A stretch of 64,000 bases of DNA from Corynebacterium suranareeae (GTDB lineage Bacteria > Actinomycetota > Actinomycetes > Mycobacteriales > Mycobacteriaceae): NCBI RefSeq assembly GCF_002355155.1, contig NZ_AP017369.1, forward strand, positions 2,108,001 through 2,172,000, given 5' to 3'. Within the stretch, counting starts at the first letter, position 1; every line of letters begins with the position of its first letter. The position numbers were made by a program, and so were the translations under genes. A model generated the notes under the pieces. It did no database searches. It worked only from the letters and a program-made list of their open reading frames with translations, and was not told where the DNA came from. Of this stretch, positions 36,045-46,218 are shown piece by piece.

Positions 36045-37757
36045 CTACCACTTCCGCAGGTAGTCAATGCGGGCGCGTAATTGTTCCGCGCTACAAAGTG
36101 CGGTTGGCGGACCACCGCAGTGCTTGCGCGCTTCTGTATGAATTGCGCCGTGTGGGCGTCCAGTTCGACCCGAGGTGATAGACACAATGGTGTTGAGTTC
36201 CTTGCGTAGGCGTGGGATCTCATCACTAGCTACCTCTTGCACGGGTTTTTCGTGGATTTCTGCTTCACGTTGTTTTTGTTTTTCCAACTCTTTGCGGCGG
36301 CGTTCTTCTGCGTCGCGTGCATCGAGTTGTTCTTCCTGGCGTTTCCGGAGTAGTTCGCGCATCTGTTCTGCATCAAGCAGCCCAGGAAGACCAAGGTAGT
36401 CTGCTTCCTCGGCAGATCCAGAGAAGGTGCCAGTTCCGTAGGTGGAGCCGTCATAGATCAAGGAATCTAGTTCGGCATCAGCACCCAAGGATTCATATTT
36501 AGGCAGGTCATCTGGTTCTGATTCTTTGCGGTTTGCCTCTTGAAGAAGCTCATCATCCCACCCTTCTTTGGGGCGATGAGGTTTACCCAGGACGTGATCG
36601 CGAGACACTTCAAGTTTTTCTGCCAGTTCTAGAAGCACTGGAACGGACGGCAAAAAGACTGATGCTGTTTCACCGGGCATGCGTGATCGCACGAAACGAC
36701 CAATTGCCTGGGCAAAAAACAGTGGCGTGGAGGCAGAGGTTGCATAGACACCAACGGCAAGGCGTGGGACGTCCACACCTTCTGACACCATTCGTACAGC
36801 CACCATCCATTCATCGGTGGATGCAGAGAACTCATCGATGCGTTCTGATGCCCCAGCCTCATCGGACAAAATCACCGCGACTGGCGTGGAAGATAGCGTG
36901 CCTAAAATTTTCGCGTAGGCACGTGCTGTTTTTGTATCAGAAGCGATGACTAGACCGCCTGCATCAGGGATGTTTTGTCGCAGCTGCATCAGCCTGGTGT
37001 GGGCTGCTGACAAGACAGCAGGGATCCAGTCACCTTTGGGATCAAGTGCGGTTCGCCATGCTTTGGCTGTTTGTTCCGCGTTGAGCGGTTCGCCGAGCCG
37101 TGCTGCGTATTCCTCGCCAGCGCTGTCGCGCCACCGTGCTTCACCTGAATATGCGAGGAAGACAACAGGGCGGACTACTCCATCTGCAAGTGCTTCTGAG
37201 TAGCCGTAGGTGTGGTCCGATTTGGATACCAGGTGGCCTTCTTCGTCTTCTTGATAGCGCACAAAAGGAATTTGTGAATCATCGGAACGAAATGGCGTAC
37301 CAGTAAGCGCTAGGCGGTGTTCGGCATCGCGATATGCCTGGCTGATGCCGTCACCCCAGCTTTTGGCGTCACCACCATGGTGGATCTCATCTAAGATCAC
37401 CAAAGTTCGGCGTGCCATGGCCAGCTGATAGTGCTTGAACGGGTGCATGGACACCTGGGCGTATGTCACACAGATGCCATCATAAGCAGGGTTGATGCTG
37501 CCGGAGTTTTTAAACTCTGGGTCTAATGCCAGTCCCACTCGTGCAGCAGATTGTGACCACTGGACTTTTAGGTGTTCAGTGGGCACAACCACGATGATGC
37601 GATCAACTGTGCGCGATGCTTTTAACTCCGTGGCTACGCGCAACGCAAACGTAGTTTTACCTGCACCGGGGGTTGCCACGGCCAGGAAGTCACGGGGTTT
37701 TTCAGCAAGAAATTTATCCAGAGCTGCGCGCTGCCACGCTCTTAGATTAGAACTCAC
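36045..37757 (-). CDS. Superfamily II DEAD/DEAH helicase with charged C-terminal helix
   Basis: 570 residues. Walker A TPGAGKTTFALRVATEL, motif II DEIHHGG, motif III LALTGTPFRSDD, and motifs V/VI VRMVSEGVDVPRLAVGVYAT ... QAIGRFVRSR. The C-terminal third holds a highly charged helix (RKRQEEQLDARDAEERRRKE then LEKQKQREAE) and a terminal domain. Similar to XPB/RadD-like ATPases of actinobacteria. Its substrate is unknown. The gene overlaps the DUF3039 gene by 4 bp, so they form an operon. Confidence 0.9.
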   Translation of the reverse strand: MSSNLRAWQRAALDKFLAEKPRDFLAVATPGAGKTTFALRVATELKASRTVDRIIVVVPTEHLKVQWSQSAARVGLALDPEFKNSGSINPAYDGICVTYAQVSMHPFKHYQLAMARRTLVILDEIHHGGDAKSWGDGISQAYRDAEHRLALTGTPFRSDDSQIPFVRYQEDEEGHLVSKSDHTYGYSEALADGVVRPVVFLAYSGEARWRDSAGEEYAARLGEPLNAEQTAKAWRTALDPKGDWIPAVLSAAHTRLMQLRQNIPDAGGLVIASDTKTARAYAKILGTLSSTPVAVILSDEAGASERIDEFSASTDEWMVAVRMVSEGVDVPRLAVGVYATSASTPLFFAQAIGRFVRSRMPGETASVFLPSVPVLLELAEKLEVSRDHVLGKPHRPKEGWDDELLQEANRKESEPDDLPKYESLGADAELDSLIYDGSTYGTGTFSGSAEEADYLGLPGLLDAEQMRELLRKRQEEQLDARDAEERRRKELEKQKQREAEIHEKPVQEVASDEIPRLRKELNTIVSITSGRTGRPHGAIHTEARKHCGGPPTALCSAEQLRARIDYLRKW

Positions 37758-37993
37758 TTCTTACGCATACCCTTAAAAATTCTCTCGCAGTCCGGGCACA
37801 CTGGTGAGCCGGGCTTGGCTTGTTTGGTGACAGGGAAGGTTTCGCCGCATAGGGCAACAACCATGCGACCACTAACGGCGGACTCCACGATTTGGTCCTT
37901 CTTCACGTAGTGGAAGAACTTCGGGGTGTCGTCGCTTGTCGCGTTATCTTCCCTGACATCGGGACGTTCAATGGTCTTTGTTGTTGTTCTCAC
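37754..37993 (-). CDS. DUF3039 family protein
   Basis: 79 residues, GTG start. FHYVKKDQIVESAVSGRMVV then ALCGETFPVTKQAKPGSPVC is DUF3039. The pattern H...C-G...C-P-x-C (HYVK, ALCGE, SPVCPDCERI) suggests one zinc site. Small zinc protein of unknown role, co-transcribed with the downstream helicase by a 4-bp overlap. This conserved pairing hints that it assists the helicase. Confidence 0.83.
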   Translation of the reverse strand: MRTTTKTIERPDVREDNATSDDTPKFFHYVKKDQIVESAVSGRMVVALCGETFPVTKQAKPGSPVCPDCERIFKGMRKK

Positions 37994-38050
37994 TTAAACC
38001 ATCATGCCCCAGATTCCTCTGTTGTCACTAAACGGACTACCCTGTTCGGT

Positions 38051-38554
38051 ATGAACCAGCGAAAAGACCGACATAACCGGCCTGCCGGCGAGTCGGAGCA
38101 TTCGCCTAAAAGACGATTGACGAAGTTGTTCCATCGCAATGACGTGTTGCTGATTACTGATAAAAAGCGCACCCCTATGCAGGACATGCGCCATCGGCGG
38201 CGTATTTACAACGTTATCCAGGCGCTTCGTATCCCACTTTTGATTTTGGCTGGTGTGTCGTGGATTGTGTGGCATGCATGGCTTTTGGCACTGATCATAT
38301 TTGTCATCTCAGTACCCCTTCCGTGGGTGGCTGTGGTGATTGCTAATGGGCATGGCTCCCCACGCGATCCGCGGGAGAAGAACGTGTACAAGCCGGGTTT
38401 GATCCGGGAGATGAATGAACGCGCGCAGCTTGAGGCACAGCAAGCGAAACAGTTAGAAAACCATTCGCGCGAGGTAGATATTAAGCGCGATTTTGATGGG
38501 TTAATCATCGATGCTCAAGAAGATGAAGATAAAGGCACCAATGACAAAAACTAG
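38051..38554 (+). CDS. DUF3099 family membrane protein
   Basis: 167 residues from ATG 38051. KRTPMQDMRHRRRIYNVIQA then LRIPLLILAGVSWI is the DUF3099 pattern: a basic stretch, two hydrophobic helices (to VISVPLPWVAVVIANG), then a charged cytoplasmic tail with coiled-coil character (REMNERAQLEAQQAKQLENH). Unknown function. Its end overlaps the start of the methyltransferase gene by 14 bp. Confidence 0.82.
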   Translation: MNQRKDRHNRPAGESEHSPKRRLTKLFHRNDVLLITDKKRTPMQDMRHRRRIYNVIQALRIPLLILAGVSWIVWHAWLLALIIFVISVPLPWVAVVIANGHGSPRDPREKNVYKPGLIREMNERAQLEAQQAKQLENHSREVDIKRDFDGLIIDAQEDEDKGTNDKN

Positions 38555-40076
38555 AACTCCCCTTACCGTTGCAGCTTCAGAGTTGAAGAAACTTTTCCGC
38601 CGCATTGGCTACACCACCACGGGCATTAACAATGTGTTGGGCCCTGATTTCACCGCGGCCATGCACGCCGGTCAGCCAGCTGCTGTGCGCTTCCACCTCG
38701 ATTCCTTGCCGGAATCGGATTTAAACCTCGCCCTACGGGCGTTTGTGCTGCGCGACGAGGTGCGCGTCGATAAGCTTGCTGGTTTGCTCGGGGAAAGCTT
38801 AAAGATGCTTGTCGACGCCTCCCTCGTTGAAATCTCCGGTGACTTCGCTCAAGTGTTGATTGATATTCGCCCGCATTTGATCGCTGGGCGGCAGCAGTGG
38901 GTATTTTCTGATGCTGATGCATCCATGACTCAGCATGTTCCAGGCCCCGATCATGTGCTGGGTGTCGGTGCCGCTAGCCTTTCCCTTTTGCAGGCAACGC
39001 CCACCTCCCCCACGGGTTCCGTGCTTGATCTGGGTACGGGGTCAGGAATTCAGGTGCTTGGCCAAGCTGGTGCGGCGAAGGAAATTATCGCAACTGATGT
39101 CCACCCCCGTGCGCTAGATTTCGCCGAGGCGACACTTGTTGATTCCGATATCCCCACTGAATTGTTAGAGGGCAGCTGGTTCGAGCCTGTTCAAGGGCGT
39201 CACTTTGACCGAATCATTGCTAATCCACCATTTGTCGTTGGCCCTCCAGAAATTGGTCATGTGTACCGCGATTCTGGAATGGATCTCGATGGCGCGACTG
39301 CGTTAGTAGTAAAAGAGGCATGCGCTCACCTCAACCCCGGTGGCACTGCTCACCTACTTGGCGCGTGGGTGCATTCTGCCGATCAATCGTGGCAACAGCG
39401 AGTGGCGCAATGGCTCCCGGATTCCGGCTATGTTGCCTGGATTATTCAACGCGATGCTGTAAGCCCTGCCCAATATGTAGGCACCTGGCTCAGCGATGAA
39501 TCTTTGGATCTGCGCAGTCCAGAGGCTGCAGCACGCACAAATGCCTGGCTTAAGCACTTTGACCAGGCACACGTAAATGGTGTGGGATTTGGCTTCATCG
39601 CTATCCAGCGCCTTGATGAAGATGACGCAGATAAAAATTCAGATATTTTGGCTGAGTCCATGCCTCAATACTTTGAAGATCCACTGGGTCCAGAAATTGA
39701 GGAATACTTCACCAGAACTGCTTGGCTGCGTGAACAAACCCGAAGTTCCATTCTTAGTGCACGCTACAAAGTTCGACCTGGTGTAGCTCGAGAAGAAATC
39801 AGTTTGGCAGATGCTGAAGAAGGTATGGGTTTTAGCCCCGTCACCCTTCGCCTCACCCGCACAGATGGTCCCCGCTGGTCACATGATGTCGATAATCACG
39901 TCGCTGCTATCGTTGCCGGTCTTAATCCTGATGGACTACCCCTTGAAGAAATCCTAGAAATGTATGCCATGGCCCAAGGGATTGAAGGCGAATCCCTCCA
40001 TAACGGTGCTATTGCAGCTTTAGTCGACCTTATTCGCCATGGTCTGGTGTTACCTGCCGACCTCCTAGATTCTTGA
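38541..40076 (+). CDS. Class I SAM-dependent methyltransferase (HemK/RsmC-like) with extra domains
   Basis: About 511 residues from ATG 38541, AAAGG upstream. The N-terminal about 150 residues form a winged-helix-like or DUF7059-type domain (ASELKKLFRRIGYTTTGINN). Then SAM motif I SVLDLGTGSGIQVLGQAG, and motif IV DRIIANPPFVVGPP (NPPF), typical of methyltransferases acting on a planar nitrogen of glutamine or a base. A C-terminal domain of about 170 residues follows with no recognised function. The NPPF motif suggests rRNA, tRNA or release-factor modification, but the exact target is open. Confidence 0.83.
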   Translation: MTKTRTPLTVAASELKKLFRRIGYTTTGINNVLGPDFTAAMHAGQPAAVRFHLDSLPESDLNLALRAFVLRDEVRVDKLAGLLGESLKMLVDASLVEISGDFAQVLIDIRPHLIAGRQQWVFSDADASMTQHVPGPDHVLGVGAASLSLLQATPTSPTGSVLDLGTGSGIQVLGQAGAAKEIIATDVHPRALDFAEATLVDSDIPTELLEGSWFEPVQGRHFDRIIANPPFVVGPPEIGHVYRDSGMDLDGATALVVKEACAHLNPGGTAHLLGAWVHSADQSWQQRVAQWLPDSGYVAWIIQRDAVSPAQYVGTWLSDESLDLRSPEAAARTNAWLKHFDQAHVNGVGFGFIAIQRLDEDDADKNSDILAESMPQYFEDPLGPEIEEYFTRTAWLREQTRSSILSARYKVRPGVAREEISLADAEEGMGFSPVTLRLTRTDGPRWSHDVDNHVAAIVAGLNPDGLPLEEILEMYAMAQGIEGESLHNGAIAALVDLIRHGLVLPADLLDS

Positions 40077-40094
40077 GAGGAACAGCGATAAAAA

Positions 40095-40529
40095 GTGAAA
40101 GCAGTTTTAACGCGCGTGAGTTCTGCCAGCGTGAGCGTGGACGGCGAAATAGTAGGTGCTATTGACTGCCCTGATACTGGCGGAGTCCTCGTACTGGTTG
40201 GGGTTGGCGCAGCAGATAGCGACAACGCATGGGAAACCATGGTGAGAAAAATTGCAGAGTTGCGCATCTTGGAGGATGAAAAATCTGTCAGTGATGTCAA
40301 CGCTCCGGTTCTCCTTGTTAGCCAATTCACCTTGCATGGTCGCACTGCCAAAGGTCGACGCCCATCGTGGTCCGATGCTGCCGCAGGAGAAGTGGCAGAA
40401 CCAGTCATTGAAAAGATCGCCCATGGGCTTCGCGAACGCGGAATAACCGTCGAGCAAGGTCAATTCGGTGCAATGATGAAAGTCACATCGGTTAATGAAG
40501 GCCCCTTCACGGTTTTAGTTGAGTGCTAG
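40095..40529 (+). CDS. dtd: D-aminoacyl-tRNA deacylase
   Basis: 144 residues, GTG start. [20 protein letters not shown] at the N-terminus, [20 protein letters not shown] (SQFTL active-site motif) and [20 protein letters not shown] (NEGPFT; in many relatives NxGPVT) mark DTD1. It removes D-amino acids and glycine from mischarged tRNA. It lies 18 bp behind the methyltransferase gene and probably in its operon. The GPFT form of the second motif is slightly unusual. Confidence 0.93.
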   Translation: MKAVLTRVSSASVSVDGEIVGAIDCPDTGGVLVLVGVGAADSDNAWETMVRKIAELRILEDEKSVSDVNAPVLLVSQFTLHGRTAKGRRPSWSDAAAGEVAEPVIEKIAHGLRERGITVEQGQFGAMMKVTSVNEGPFTVLVEC

Positions 40530-40548
40530 TAGGTAAAGCCCACAAACT

Positions 40549-40579
40549 GGAAACTCCCCAATATGGGGGTGTATAGAAT
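40549..40579 (+). promoter_or_regulatory. Promoter of sigB
   Basis: GGAAAC (40549-40554), 17 bp, then TATAGAAT (40572-40579). The GGAAA-type -35 resembles stress sigma SigH promoters, and the -10 also fits SigA. sigB in C. glutamicum is known to respond to stress, so this could be a dual or SigH-dependent promoter. Confidence 0.55.
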
Positions 40580-40655
40580 AGGGTAAATCCACTCGGGAAC
40601 TTTTTCTGCAGGCAGCTCGTTGAACCTCTTGAACCGCGAAATTAGGAGGCCAGTT

Positions 40656-41651
40656 ATGACAGCACCGTCCACGCAGGATCTCACAGCGACTGATCGTGAG
40701 GTAGATCCCGGCAGCAGGAGAGGCCAAACCAACGATAATCCTTCACAGGACCTTGTTCGCGTTTACCTCAACGGCATCGGCAAAACTGCACTGCTTACCG
40801 CAGAAGATGAAGTTGAGCTCGCTCAGACCATTGAAGTTGGTCTTTACGCGGAGCACCTTCTGAAACACTCCGAAGAGCCACTCACCCGCGCCATGAAGCG
40901 CGATCTTAAAGTTCTTGCCAAAGACGGCAAGAAGGCTCGTTCCCACCTCCTCGAGGCAAACCTGCGTCTGGTTGTATCCCTAGCAAAGCGCTACACGGGT
41001 CGAGGAATGCCGCTTTTGGATCTCATCCAAGAAGGCAACCTTGGACTTATCCGCGCTATGGAAAAGTTTGACTACTCCAAGGGCTTTAAGTTCTCCACGT
41101 ATGCAACCTGGTGGATCCGCCAGGCAATTACCCGTGGCATGGCTGACCAATCACGCACCATCCGCCTACCGGTCCATTTGGTAGAGCAGGTCAATAAACT
41201 TTCCCGCATTAAGCGTGAGATGTACCAGCACCTTGGACGTGAAGCCACCAATGAAGAGCTCGCCGAGGAATCCGGTATTGAAGAGTCCAAGATTGAAATG
41301 TTGCTTCGCCAATCCCGTGATCCAGTAAGCCTGGACATGCCTGTTGGTGCAGATGAAGAAGCCCCTTTGGGTGACTTCATTGAAGATTCCGAAGCAACAG
41401 ATGCTGAATCTGCAGTGGTTGCCTCCATGCGCCACTCCGACATCCGCGCAGTCTTGAACACCCTTGAGCCTCGCGAACAAGATGTCATCCGCCTGCGCTA
41501 CGGCCTTGATGACGGCGTGCCGCGCACCCTTGATCAAATTGGACGCCGCTTTGGCCTCTCCCGTGAGCGTGTGCGTCAAATTGAGCGTGAAGTAATGAGC
41601 AAACTCCGTGATGGCGATCGTGCATCACGACTACGTGAGTACGCGCAGTAA
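40656..41651 (+). CDS. sigB: Non-essential primary-like sigma factor SigB
   Basis: 331 residues, ATG 40656 with AGGAGG upstream. Regions: [20 protein letters not shown] (1.2), [20 protein letters not shown] (2.1), [40 protein letters not shown] (2.4), and the region 4 [23 protein letters not shown]. It lacks the Lys/Ala-rich N-terminus of SigA. Group 2 sigma factor that in C. glutamicum helps transcription in stationary phase and stress. dtxR follows downstream. Confidence 0.96.
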   Translation: MTAPSTQDLTATDREVDPGSRRGQTNDNPSQDLVRVYLNGIGKTALLTAEDEVELAQTIEVGLYAEHLLKHSEEPLTRAMKRDLKVLAKDGKKARSHLLEANLRLVVSLAKRYTGRGMPLLDLIQEGNLGLIRAMEKFDYSKGFKFSTYATWWIRQAITRGMADQSRTIRLPVHLVEQVNKLSRIKREMYQHLGREATNEELAEESGIEESKIEMLLRQSRDPVSLDMPVGADEEAPLGDFIEDSEATDAESAVVASMRHSDIRAVLNTLEPREQDVIRLRYGLDDGVPRTLDQIGRRFGLSRERVRQIEREVMSKLRDGDRASRLREYAQ

Positions 41652-41669
41652 AATGCCCTTTTTCACCCA

Positions 41670-41706
41670 AAACGCCGAAGCCACCACTGTTGGCCTCGGC
41701 GTTTTC
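41670..41706 (+). terminator. sigB terminator
   Basis: AAACGCCGAAGCC pairs with GGCCTCGGCGTTT (one mismatch, 10-nt loop), followed by TCT. The T-tract is short. Confidence 0.8.
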
Positions 41707-42076
41707 TCACTGTGGCATCATTTCAACTTCTAGCGTCAGATGACATATCAGGTAACTTTAGTTATTATTCGCTAGACTTTGATACGTTCAGCTGAAGTAA
41801 ACCATTAGATGTAGGAAAGATTTCTTTCTTACGAACAACAAACGCCAGTTTCAGTACTGTCGACGAAGATCATTACTCGGCAAAAGGCCTCACGGTTGCT
41901 TGCCAACGTATGTGAGTCTCGGACTATTTAAAGTCGGTAGACTAGATGCAAGTGTGTTCTCTGTCGAGCTCGTTCTCAAAAATGTTTATATATTTTAGAG
42001 ACAATGCATTGAAGTAGTTTTCTCCTGCTGGCAGCGGCATCAATTGAGTTTGGATTAACAAGGAAGGCAGCCTCCT
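41707..42076. other. Promoter region of dtxR
   Basis: About 370 bp without a gene. AT-rich boxes such as TAGACTTTGATAC (near 41772) and TAGACTAGAT (near 41939) could be -10 regions. AAGGAAGG just before GTG 42077 is the ribosome site. I found no clear DtxR palindrome. Confidence 0.4.
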
Positions 42077-42763
42077 GTGAAGGATCTGGTCGATACCACC
42101 GAAATGTATCTGCGCACCATCTACGAGTTAGAAGAAGAGGGCATCATCCCTTTGCGCGCTCGCATCGCAGAACGCCTCGAGCAGTCCGGCCCAACTGTCA
42201 GCCAGACTGTCGCCCGTATGGAACGCGACGGCCTCGTGCACGTAAGCCCCGACCGCAGTCTCGAAATGACCCCAGAGGGACGTTCCCTAGCTATCGCTGT
42301 GATGCGCAAGCACCGCCTAGCTGAGCGCCTACTCACCGACATCATCGGCCTAGACATCCACAAAGTTCATGATGAGGCATGCCGCTGGGAGCATGTCATG
42401 AGCGATGAGGTGGAACGTCGCCTCGTTGAGGTTTTAGATGATGTGGAGCGCTCCCCTTTTGGCAACCCCATTCCTGGCCTTTCCGAAATCGGCCTTGATC
42501 ACGATGCAGAGCCTGATTCCGGTGTTCGCGCAATCGATCTACCCGTCGGTGAAAATCTGAAAGCCCGTATCGTGCAGCTCAACGAAATTCTGCAGGTAGA
42601 CCAAGAGCAGTTCCAGGCACTGAGCAATGCCGGTGTGGAAATTGGCACTGAAGTAGACATCATCAACGAGCAAGGCCGTGTTGTCATCACCCACAATGGT
42701 GCAACCGTGGAACTTATTGATGATCTGGCACATGCAGTTCGCGTAGAAAAGGTTGAAGGCTAA
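42077..42763 (+). CDS. dtxR: Iron-dependent repressor DtxR
   Basis: 228 residues, GTG start. Winged [23 protein letters not shown] then [20 protein letters not shown] (recognition helix), metal-binding domain with [20 protein letters not shown] and the [20 protein letters not shown] box (metal ligands), then a C-terminal SH3-like domain. It is the Fe(II)-activated repressor of iron uptake genes and activator of storage in corynebacteria. galE follows 7 bp downstream and is probably co-transcribed, the standard corynebacterial arrangement. Confidence 0.97.
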   Translation: MKDLVDTTEMYLRTIYELEEEGIIPLRARIAERLEQSGPTVSQTVARMERDGLVHVSPDRSLEMTPEGRSLAIAVMRKHRLAERLLTDIIGLDIHKVHDEACRWEHVMSDEVERRLVEVLDDVERSPFGNPIPGLSEIGLDHDAEPDSGVRAIDLPVGENLKARIVQLNEILQVDQEQFQALSNAGVEIGTEVDIINEQGRVVITHNGATVELIDDLAHAVRVEKVEG

Positions 42764-42769
42764 TACACG

Positions 42770-43753
42770 ATGAAGCTTTTGGTTACCGGCGGCGCAGGCT
42801 ATGTAGGCAGTGTCGCAGCTGCTGTTCTTCTAGAACATGGACACGATGTCACAATCATTGACAATTTCAGCACCGGCAACCGAGAAGCAGTTCCCACTGA
42901 TGCTCGCCTTGTTGAAGGCGATGTGAGCGACGTTGTAGACAATGTTCTTGCTGAAGGCGGCTTCGAAGGCGTCGTCCACTTCGCCGCCCGGTCACTAGTG
43001 GGTGAATCAGTAGAAAAACCAGATGAGTACTGGCATGACAATGTAGTCACAGCATTAACCTTGTTGGATGCCATGCGGAAACACGAAGTAAATAATCTCG
43101 TGTTTTCCTCCACGGCAGCCACCTACGGTGAACCTGATGTTGTACCGATCACCGAGGACATGCCCACCAACCCCACCAACGCGTATGGTGCCACAAAGCT
43201 GTCCATTGATTACGCCATCACCTCTTACGCCAAAGCATTTGGTCTTGCTGCCACCAGCCTGCGCTATTTCAATGTCGCAGGTGCCTACGGCAGCATTGGC
43301 GAAAATCGTGAAATCGAAACACACCTCATTCCCCTTGTTTTGCAGGTTGCTACCGGACACCGCGAGAAAATCTTCATGTTTGGAGATGATTGGCCAACTC
43401 CCGATGGAACCGCGGTCCGTGACTACATCCATATCCTGGATCTAGCCAAGGCCCACGTTTTAGCACTGGAATCCAACAAAGCTGGCGAACACCGCATTTT
43501 TAATCTCGGTTCCGGTGATGGCTACAGTGTGAAACAAGTTGTTGAGATGTGCCGTGCAGTCACAGGACACCCCATCCCGGCAGAAGTTGCACCACGTCGA
43601 GCAGGAGATCCCGCTACGTTGATTGCGTCTTCAGAAAAAGCGAAGAAGGAACTGGGCTGGACTCCACAGCACACTGATCTCCGCACCATCGTCGAAGACG
43701 CTTGGGCGTTTACCTCCCAACTTGGCGATAAGGCGCACGCTGCGAAAAAGTAG
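42770..43753 (+). CDS. galE: UDP-glucose 4-epimerase
   Basis: 327 residues. Extended SDR: NAD motif [20 protein letters not shown], serine-threonine site [12 protein letters not shown], and the YxxxK pair in [13 protein letters not shown], with [19 protein letters not shown]. It interconverts UDP-glucose and UDP-galactose, the latter being the precursor of galactan in arabinogalactan. The link to dtxR is positional and conserved across corynebacteria. Confidence 0.95.
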   Translation: MKLLVTGGAGYVGSVAAAVLLEHGHDVTIIDNFSTGNREAVPTDARLVEGDVSDVVDNVLAEGGFEGVVHFAARSLVGESVEKPDEYWHDNVVTALTLLDAMRKHEVNNLVFSSTAATYGEPDVVPITEDMPTNPTNAYGATKLSIDYAITSYAKAFGLAATSLRYFNVAGAYGSIGENREIETHLIPLVLQVATGHREKIFMFGDDWPTPDGTAVRDYIHILDLAKAHVLALESNKAGEHRIFNLGSGDGYSVKQVVEMCRAVTGHPIPAEVAPRRAGDPATLIASSEKAKKELGWTPQHTDLRTIVEDAWAFTSQLGDKAHAAKK

Positions 43754-43755
43754 CC

Positions 43756-44919
43756 TTAGCTTTGTGGCTTTGACTCATCGTTTACCTCTGTGACTGATGC
43801 TGGCACGTGATAGTCCCGTAACTGCTGGTTGCCACGGAGGCAGGCGTCGATAAGCTTTGTTGATTGCCCGTTAAATAGCCCCTCGCGCAGCAGGTTGCTT
43901 AAGTTGTGCCGAGGTGTAGTTTGAATTGACACCTCCAAGGCTGGTGCTGCTTTCATCGCCAGCCCCATCGCAATGACTGACAACGCGTACAGACTTAGTG
44001 CATTTGAACGCAGCTCGCCATTAAATGTGCAGGCCGTCGCGCGGAGCAACAGCGCGGACTCTCTAGGGAAATCGACACAAAGATGCAAAATAGCGTCGCG
44101 TAAAAAGCTTTTGGACATATATGTGGCTGCAGTGTGCAGGATATCTGTTTCCTTCAACAACTCATCAAAGTTTTCCGCGCCTGAAGATGCATCAAAATAA
44201 TTAGCTTTCACGAACTCCAAGGCGTGGGTGAAAACGTCCAAGGATGTTAGAAAATGTTGGCCTGAATCATCTGCGTTTATTTTGTGCTCAATTGTTTCTG
44301 CAAGCTCATAAGCTTCCTTTTTCATCTTTTTCAATCGGGCGGCAGATAAATGTGGGTTCTTTTGCTCAAATAGAGCATATGCTTCAAACCGGCTTAGTTC
44401 TGGAAGTTGTCCTTCCTGCAGCATCCTTTTCGTCGCCACAGCAGAAGTAATAGGTGAAATACGCCCATATTCCCACTCAGAAATTCCATGATCATCAGCT
44501 TCTAAAGCCTCAGGTTCTGGGCCAAAACATAACATGTACGGTTCACTGCTGATGATTTCCTTGGTATACCAACATCCCGTGATGTTGATGGTTCCTCGCT
44601 CTGCGGATTCATAGAGCTGATCTAAGGTGTCGTCCAACACGTGTGGAGGCAATGCTTTAGAAATAATAAAAGCAAAAATAAGTGTGGGCTTGAAAGAATC
44701 CATTGCTTTGGCCACATCAGGCAAAAGCCGAATATCTCCAATGTCTAGGCGCATCACGGGCCCTAGTGTGAGAGTTGTTTCCTCGCCTTCGTTGAACATG
44801 CACGCAAAGACGATAGATTCGCTTGGGTAAAACCCTAAGATTCCGGGAATATTTGCCAGCAATTGGCCGGGGGTGTGAAGGATAGTTGTTGGTTCATTTC
44901 GGTGTGCTTTAGCTGTCAT
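43756..44919 (-). CDS. DUF4192 family protein
   Basis: 387 residues. TPGQLLANIPGILGFYPSES then IVFACMFNEGEETTLTLGPV is the DUF4192 N-terminal signature, followed by MRLDIGDIRLLPDVAKAM. The C-terminal half is mostly helical with no recognised motif. DUF4192 proteins are common in actinobacteria; their function is unknown. It converges on galE, with only 2 bp between the stop codons. Confidence 0.85.
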   Translation of the reverse strand: MTAKAHRNEPTTILHTPGQLLANIPGILGFYPSESIVFACMFNEGEETTLTLGPVMRLDIGDIRLLPDVAKAMDSFKPTLIFAFIISKALPPHVLDDTLDQLYESAERGTINITGCWYTKEIISSEPYMLCFGPEPEALEADDHGISEWEYGRISPITSAVATKRMLQEGQLPELSRFEAYALFEQKNPHLSAARLKKMKKEAYELAETIEHKINADDSGQHFLTSLDVFTHALEFVKANYFDASSGAENFDELLKETDILHTAATYMSKSFLRDAILHLCVDFPRESALLLRATACTFNGELRSNALSLYALSVIAMGLAMKAAPALEVSIQTTPRHNLSNLLREGLFNGQSTKLIDACLRGNQQLRDYHVPASVTEVNDESKPQS

Positions 44920-45232
44920 GCTGCACAGTATGGCGAAGTTTTTTTATTACGTCGCGCTCACTGATCTGGAATTCGAGTAAACCTGTGGATAGATTAGTTT
45001 ATCCACAGGCACCTTATTCAATTACAGAAAACCTACAGGTAGATGAGGTTCCCGTTTTATGAAATTAGTGGACCAAAGTAGGTTGAAAGTTTAGACTTGG
45101 CAAAACTCATGAACAACAGTGTAATTCGTAGGGATTATTTTCTTAACGGCTCATGTTGTAGTGAACAGTTGCCGATGGAAAAACATTTAAGTGGTAGCTC
45201 GGTTATAGCTCGTAGCGTTAAAAGGAGGAAGA
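44920..45232. other. Intergenic promoter region between DUF4192 and PAC2 genes
   Basis: 313 bp, divergent genes on both sides. TATCCACAGG occurs near 44999-45008 and CCTGTGGATA near 44981-44990, an inverted pair CCTGTGGATAGATTAGTTTATCCACAGG with 10-bp perfect arms. It contains a DnaA-box-like TTATCCACA on each strand. No further gene seen. Confidence 0.55.
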
Positions 45233-46192
45233 ATGTCGGATAGCAATGCTCGTATGTACGAACTTGAGTACCCGTCACCGGAGGTGAGTGGACAATCGGC
45301 CGGCGGCCCAACGCTCATCGTTGCCCTCCAAGGCTATGCTGACGCAGGACATGCAGTGGAATCTAGTTCTTCCCATCTGATGGATGCTCTAGACCACCGC
45401 CTGATCGCCTCATTTAATAATGATGAACTGATTGATTACCGCTCACGTCGCCCCATGGTTGTTATTGAGCACAATGAAGTAACCAGCATGGATGAACTCA
45501 ATCTTGGTCTACATGTGGTGCGAGATAACAACAACACTCCGTTTCTCATGCTCTCTGGCCCTGAACCAGACCTACGCTGGGGTGACTTTAGCAACGCAGT
45601 GGTAGATCTCGTAGAAAAATTTGGCGTGGAAAACACCATTTGCCTTTACGGTGCTCCGATGACGGTTCCGCACACCCGTCCAACGGTTGTCACCGCACAT
45701 GGCAATTCAGCGGATCGCCTAAAAAACCAGGTATCGCTTGATGCGCGGCTTAATGTTCCAGGCTCTGCCTCTTTAATGTTGGAGAAGAAATTAAAGGACA
45801 AGGGAAAAAATGTTTCGGGTTACACCGTCCATGTTCCTCATTATGTAGCCGCCTCCCCTTATCCTGCTGCCACATTGAAGTTGCTGCAGTCAATTGCTGA
45901 GTCAGCTGATCTCAACCTTCCATTGCTCTCTTTGGAACGTGATGCAGAAAAGGTGCACCGTCAGCTGATGGAGCAGACTGAAGAGTCTTCAGAGATTCAA
46001 CGTGTTGTCAGTGCGTTGGAACAGCAATATGACGAGGAGTTGGAGCGTTACCGCAACAAGCACCCTCAGGCTGTTCTTCCGGGTGAATCTGATCTACCCA
46101 GTGGTGATGAGATTGGTGCGGAGTTTGAAAAATTCTTAGCTGACCTTGATAGCCAAGGCGACACAGGCCCACAGGACTCCCCCGAGGCTTAA
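45233..46192 (+). CDS. PAC2 (proteasome assembly chaperone) family protein
   Basis: 319 residues. ATG 45233 with AAAGGAGGAAGA upstream. PTLIVALQGYADAGHAVESS and LMLSGPEPDLRWGDFSNAVV and GAPMTVPHTRPTVVTAHGNS are PAC2-family landmarks, followed by a helical C-terminus that ends in an acidic tail. Corresponds by position to Rv2714. The eukaryotic relatives help assemble proteasomes. C. glutamicum has no 20S proteasome that I know of, so the bacterial role is unclear. Confidence 0.85.
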   Translation: MSDSNARMYELEYPSPEVSGQSAGGPTLIVALQGYADAGHAVESSSSHLMDALDHRLIASFNNDELIDYRSRRPMVVIEHNEVTSMDELNLGLHVVRDNNNTPFLMLSGPEPDLRWGDFSNAVVDLVEKFGVENTICLYGAPMTVPHTRPTVVTAHGNSADRLKNQVSLDARLNVPGSASLMLEKKLKDKGKNVSGYTVHVPHYVAASPYPAATLKLLQSIAESADLNLPLLSLERDAEKVHRQLMEQTEESSEIQRVVSALEQQYDEELERYRNKHPQAVLPGESDLPSGDEIGAEFEKFLADLDSQGDTGPQDSPEA

Positions 46193-46218
46193 GCGCTAGC
46201 GCCTCGTAAAGCGATATT

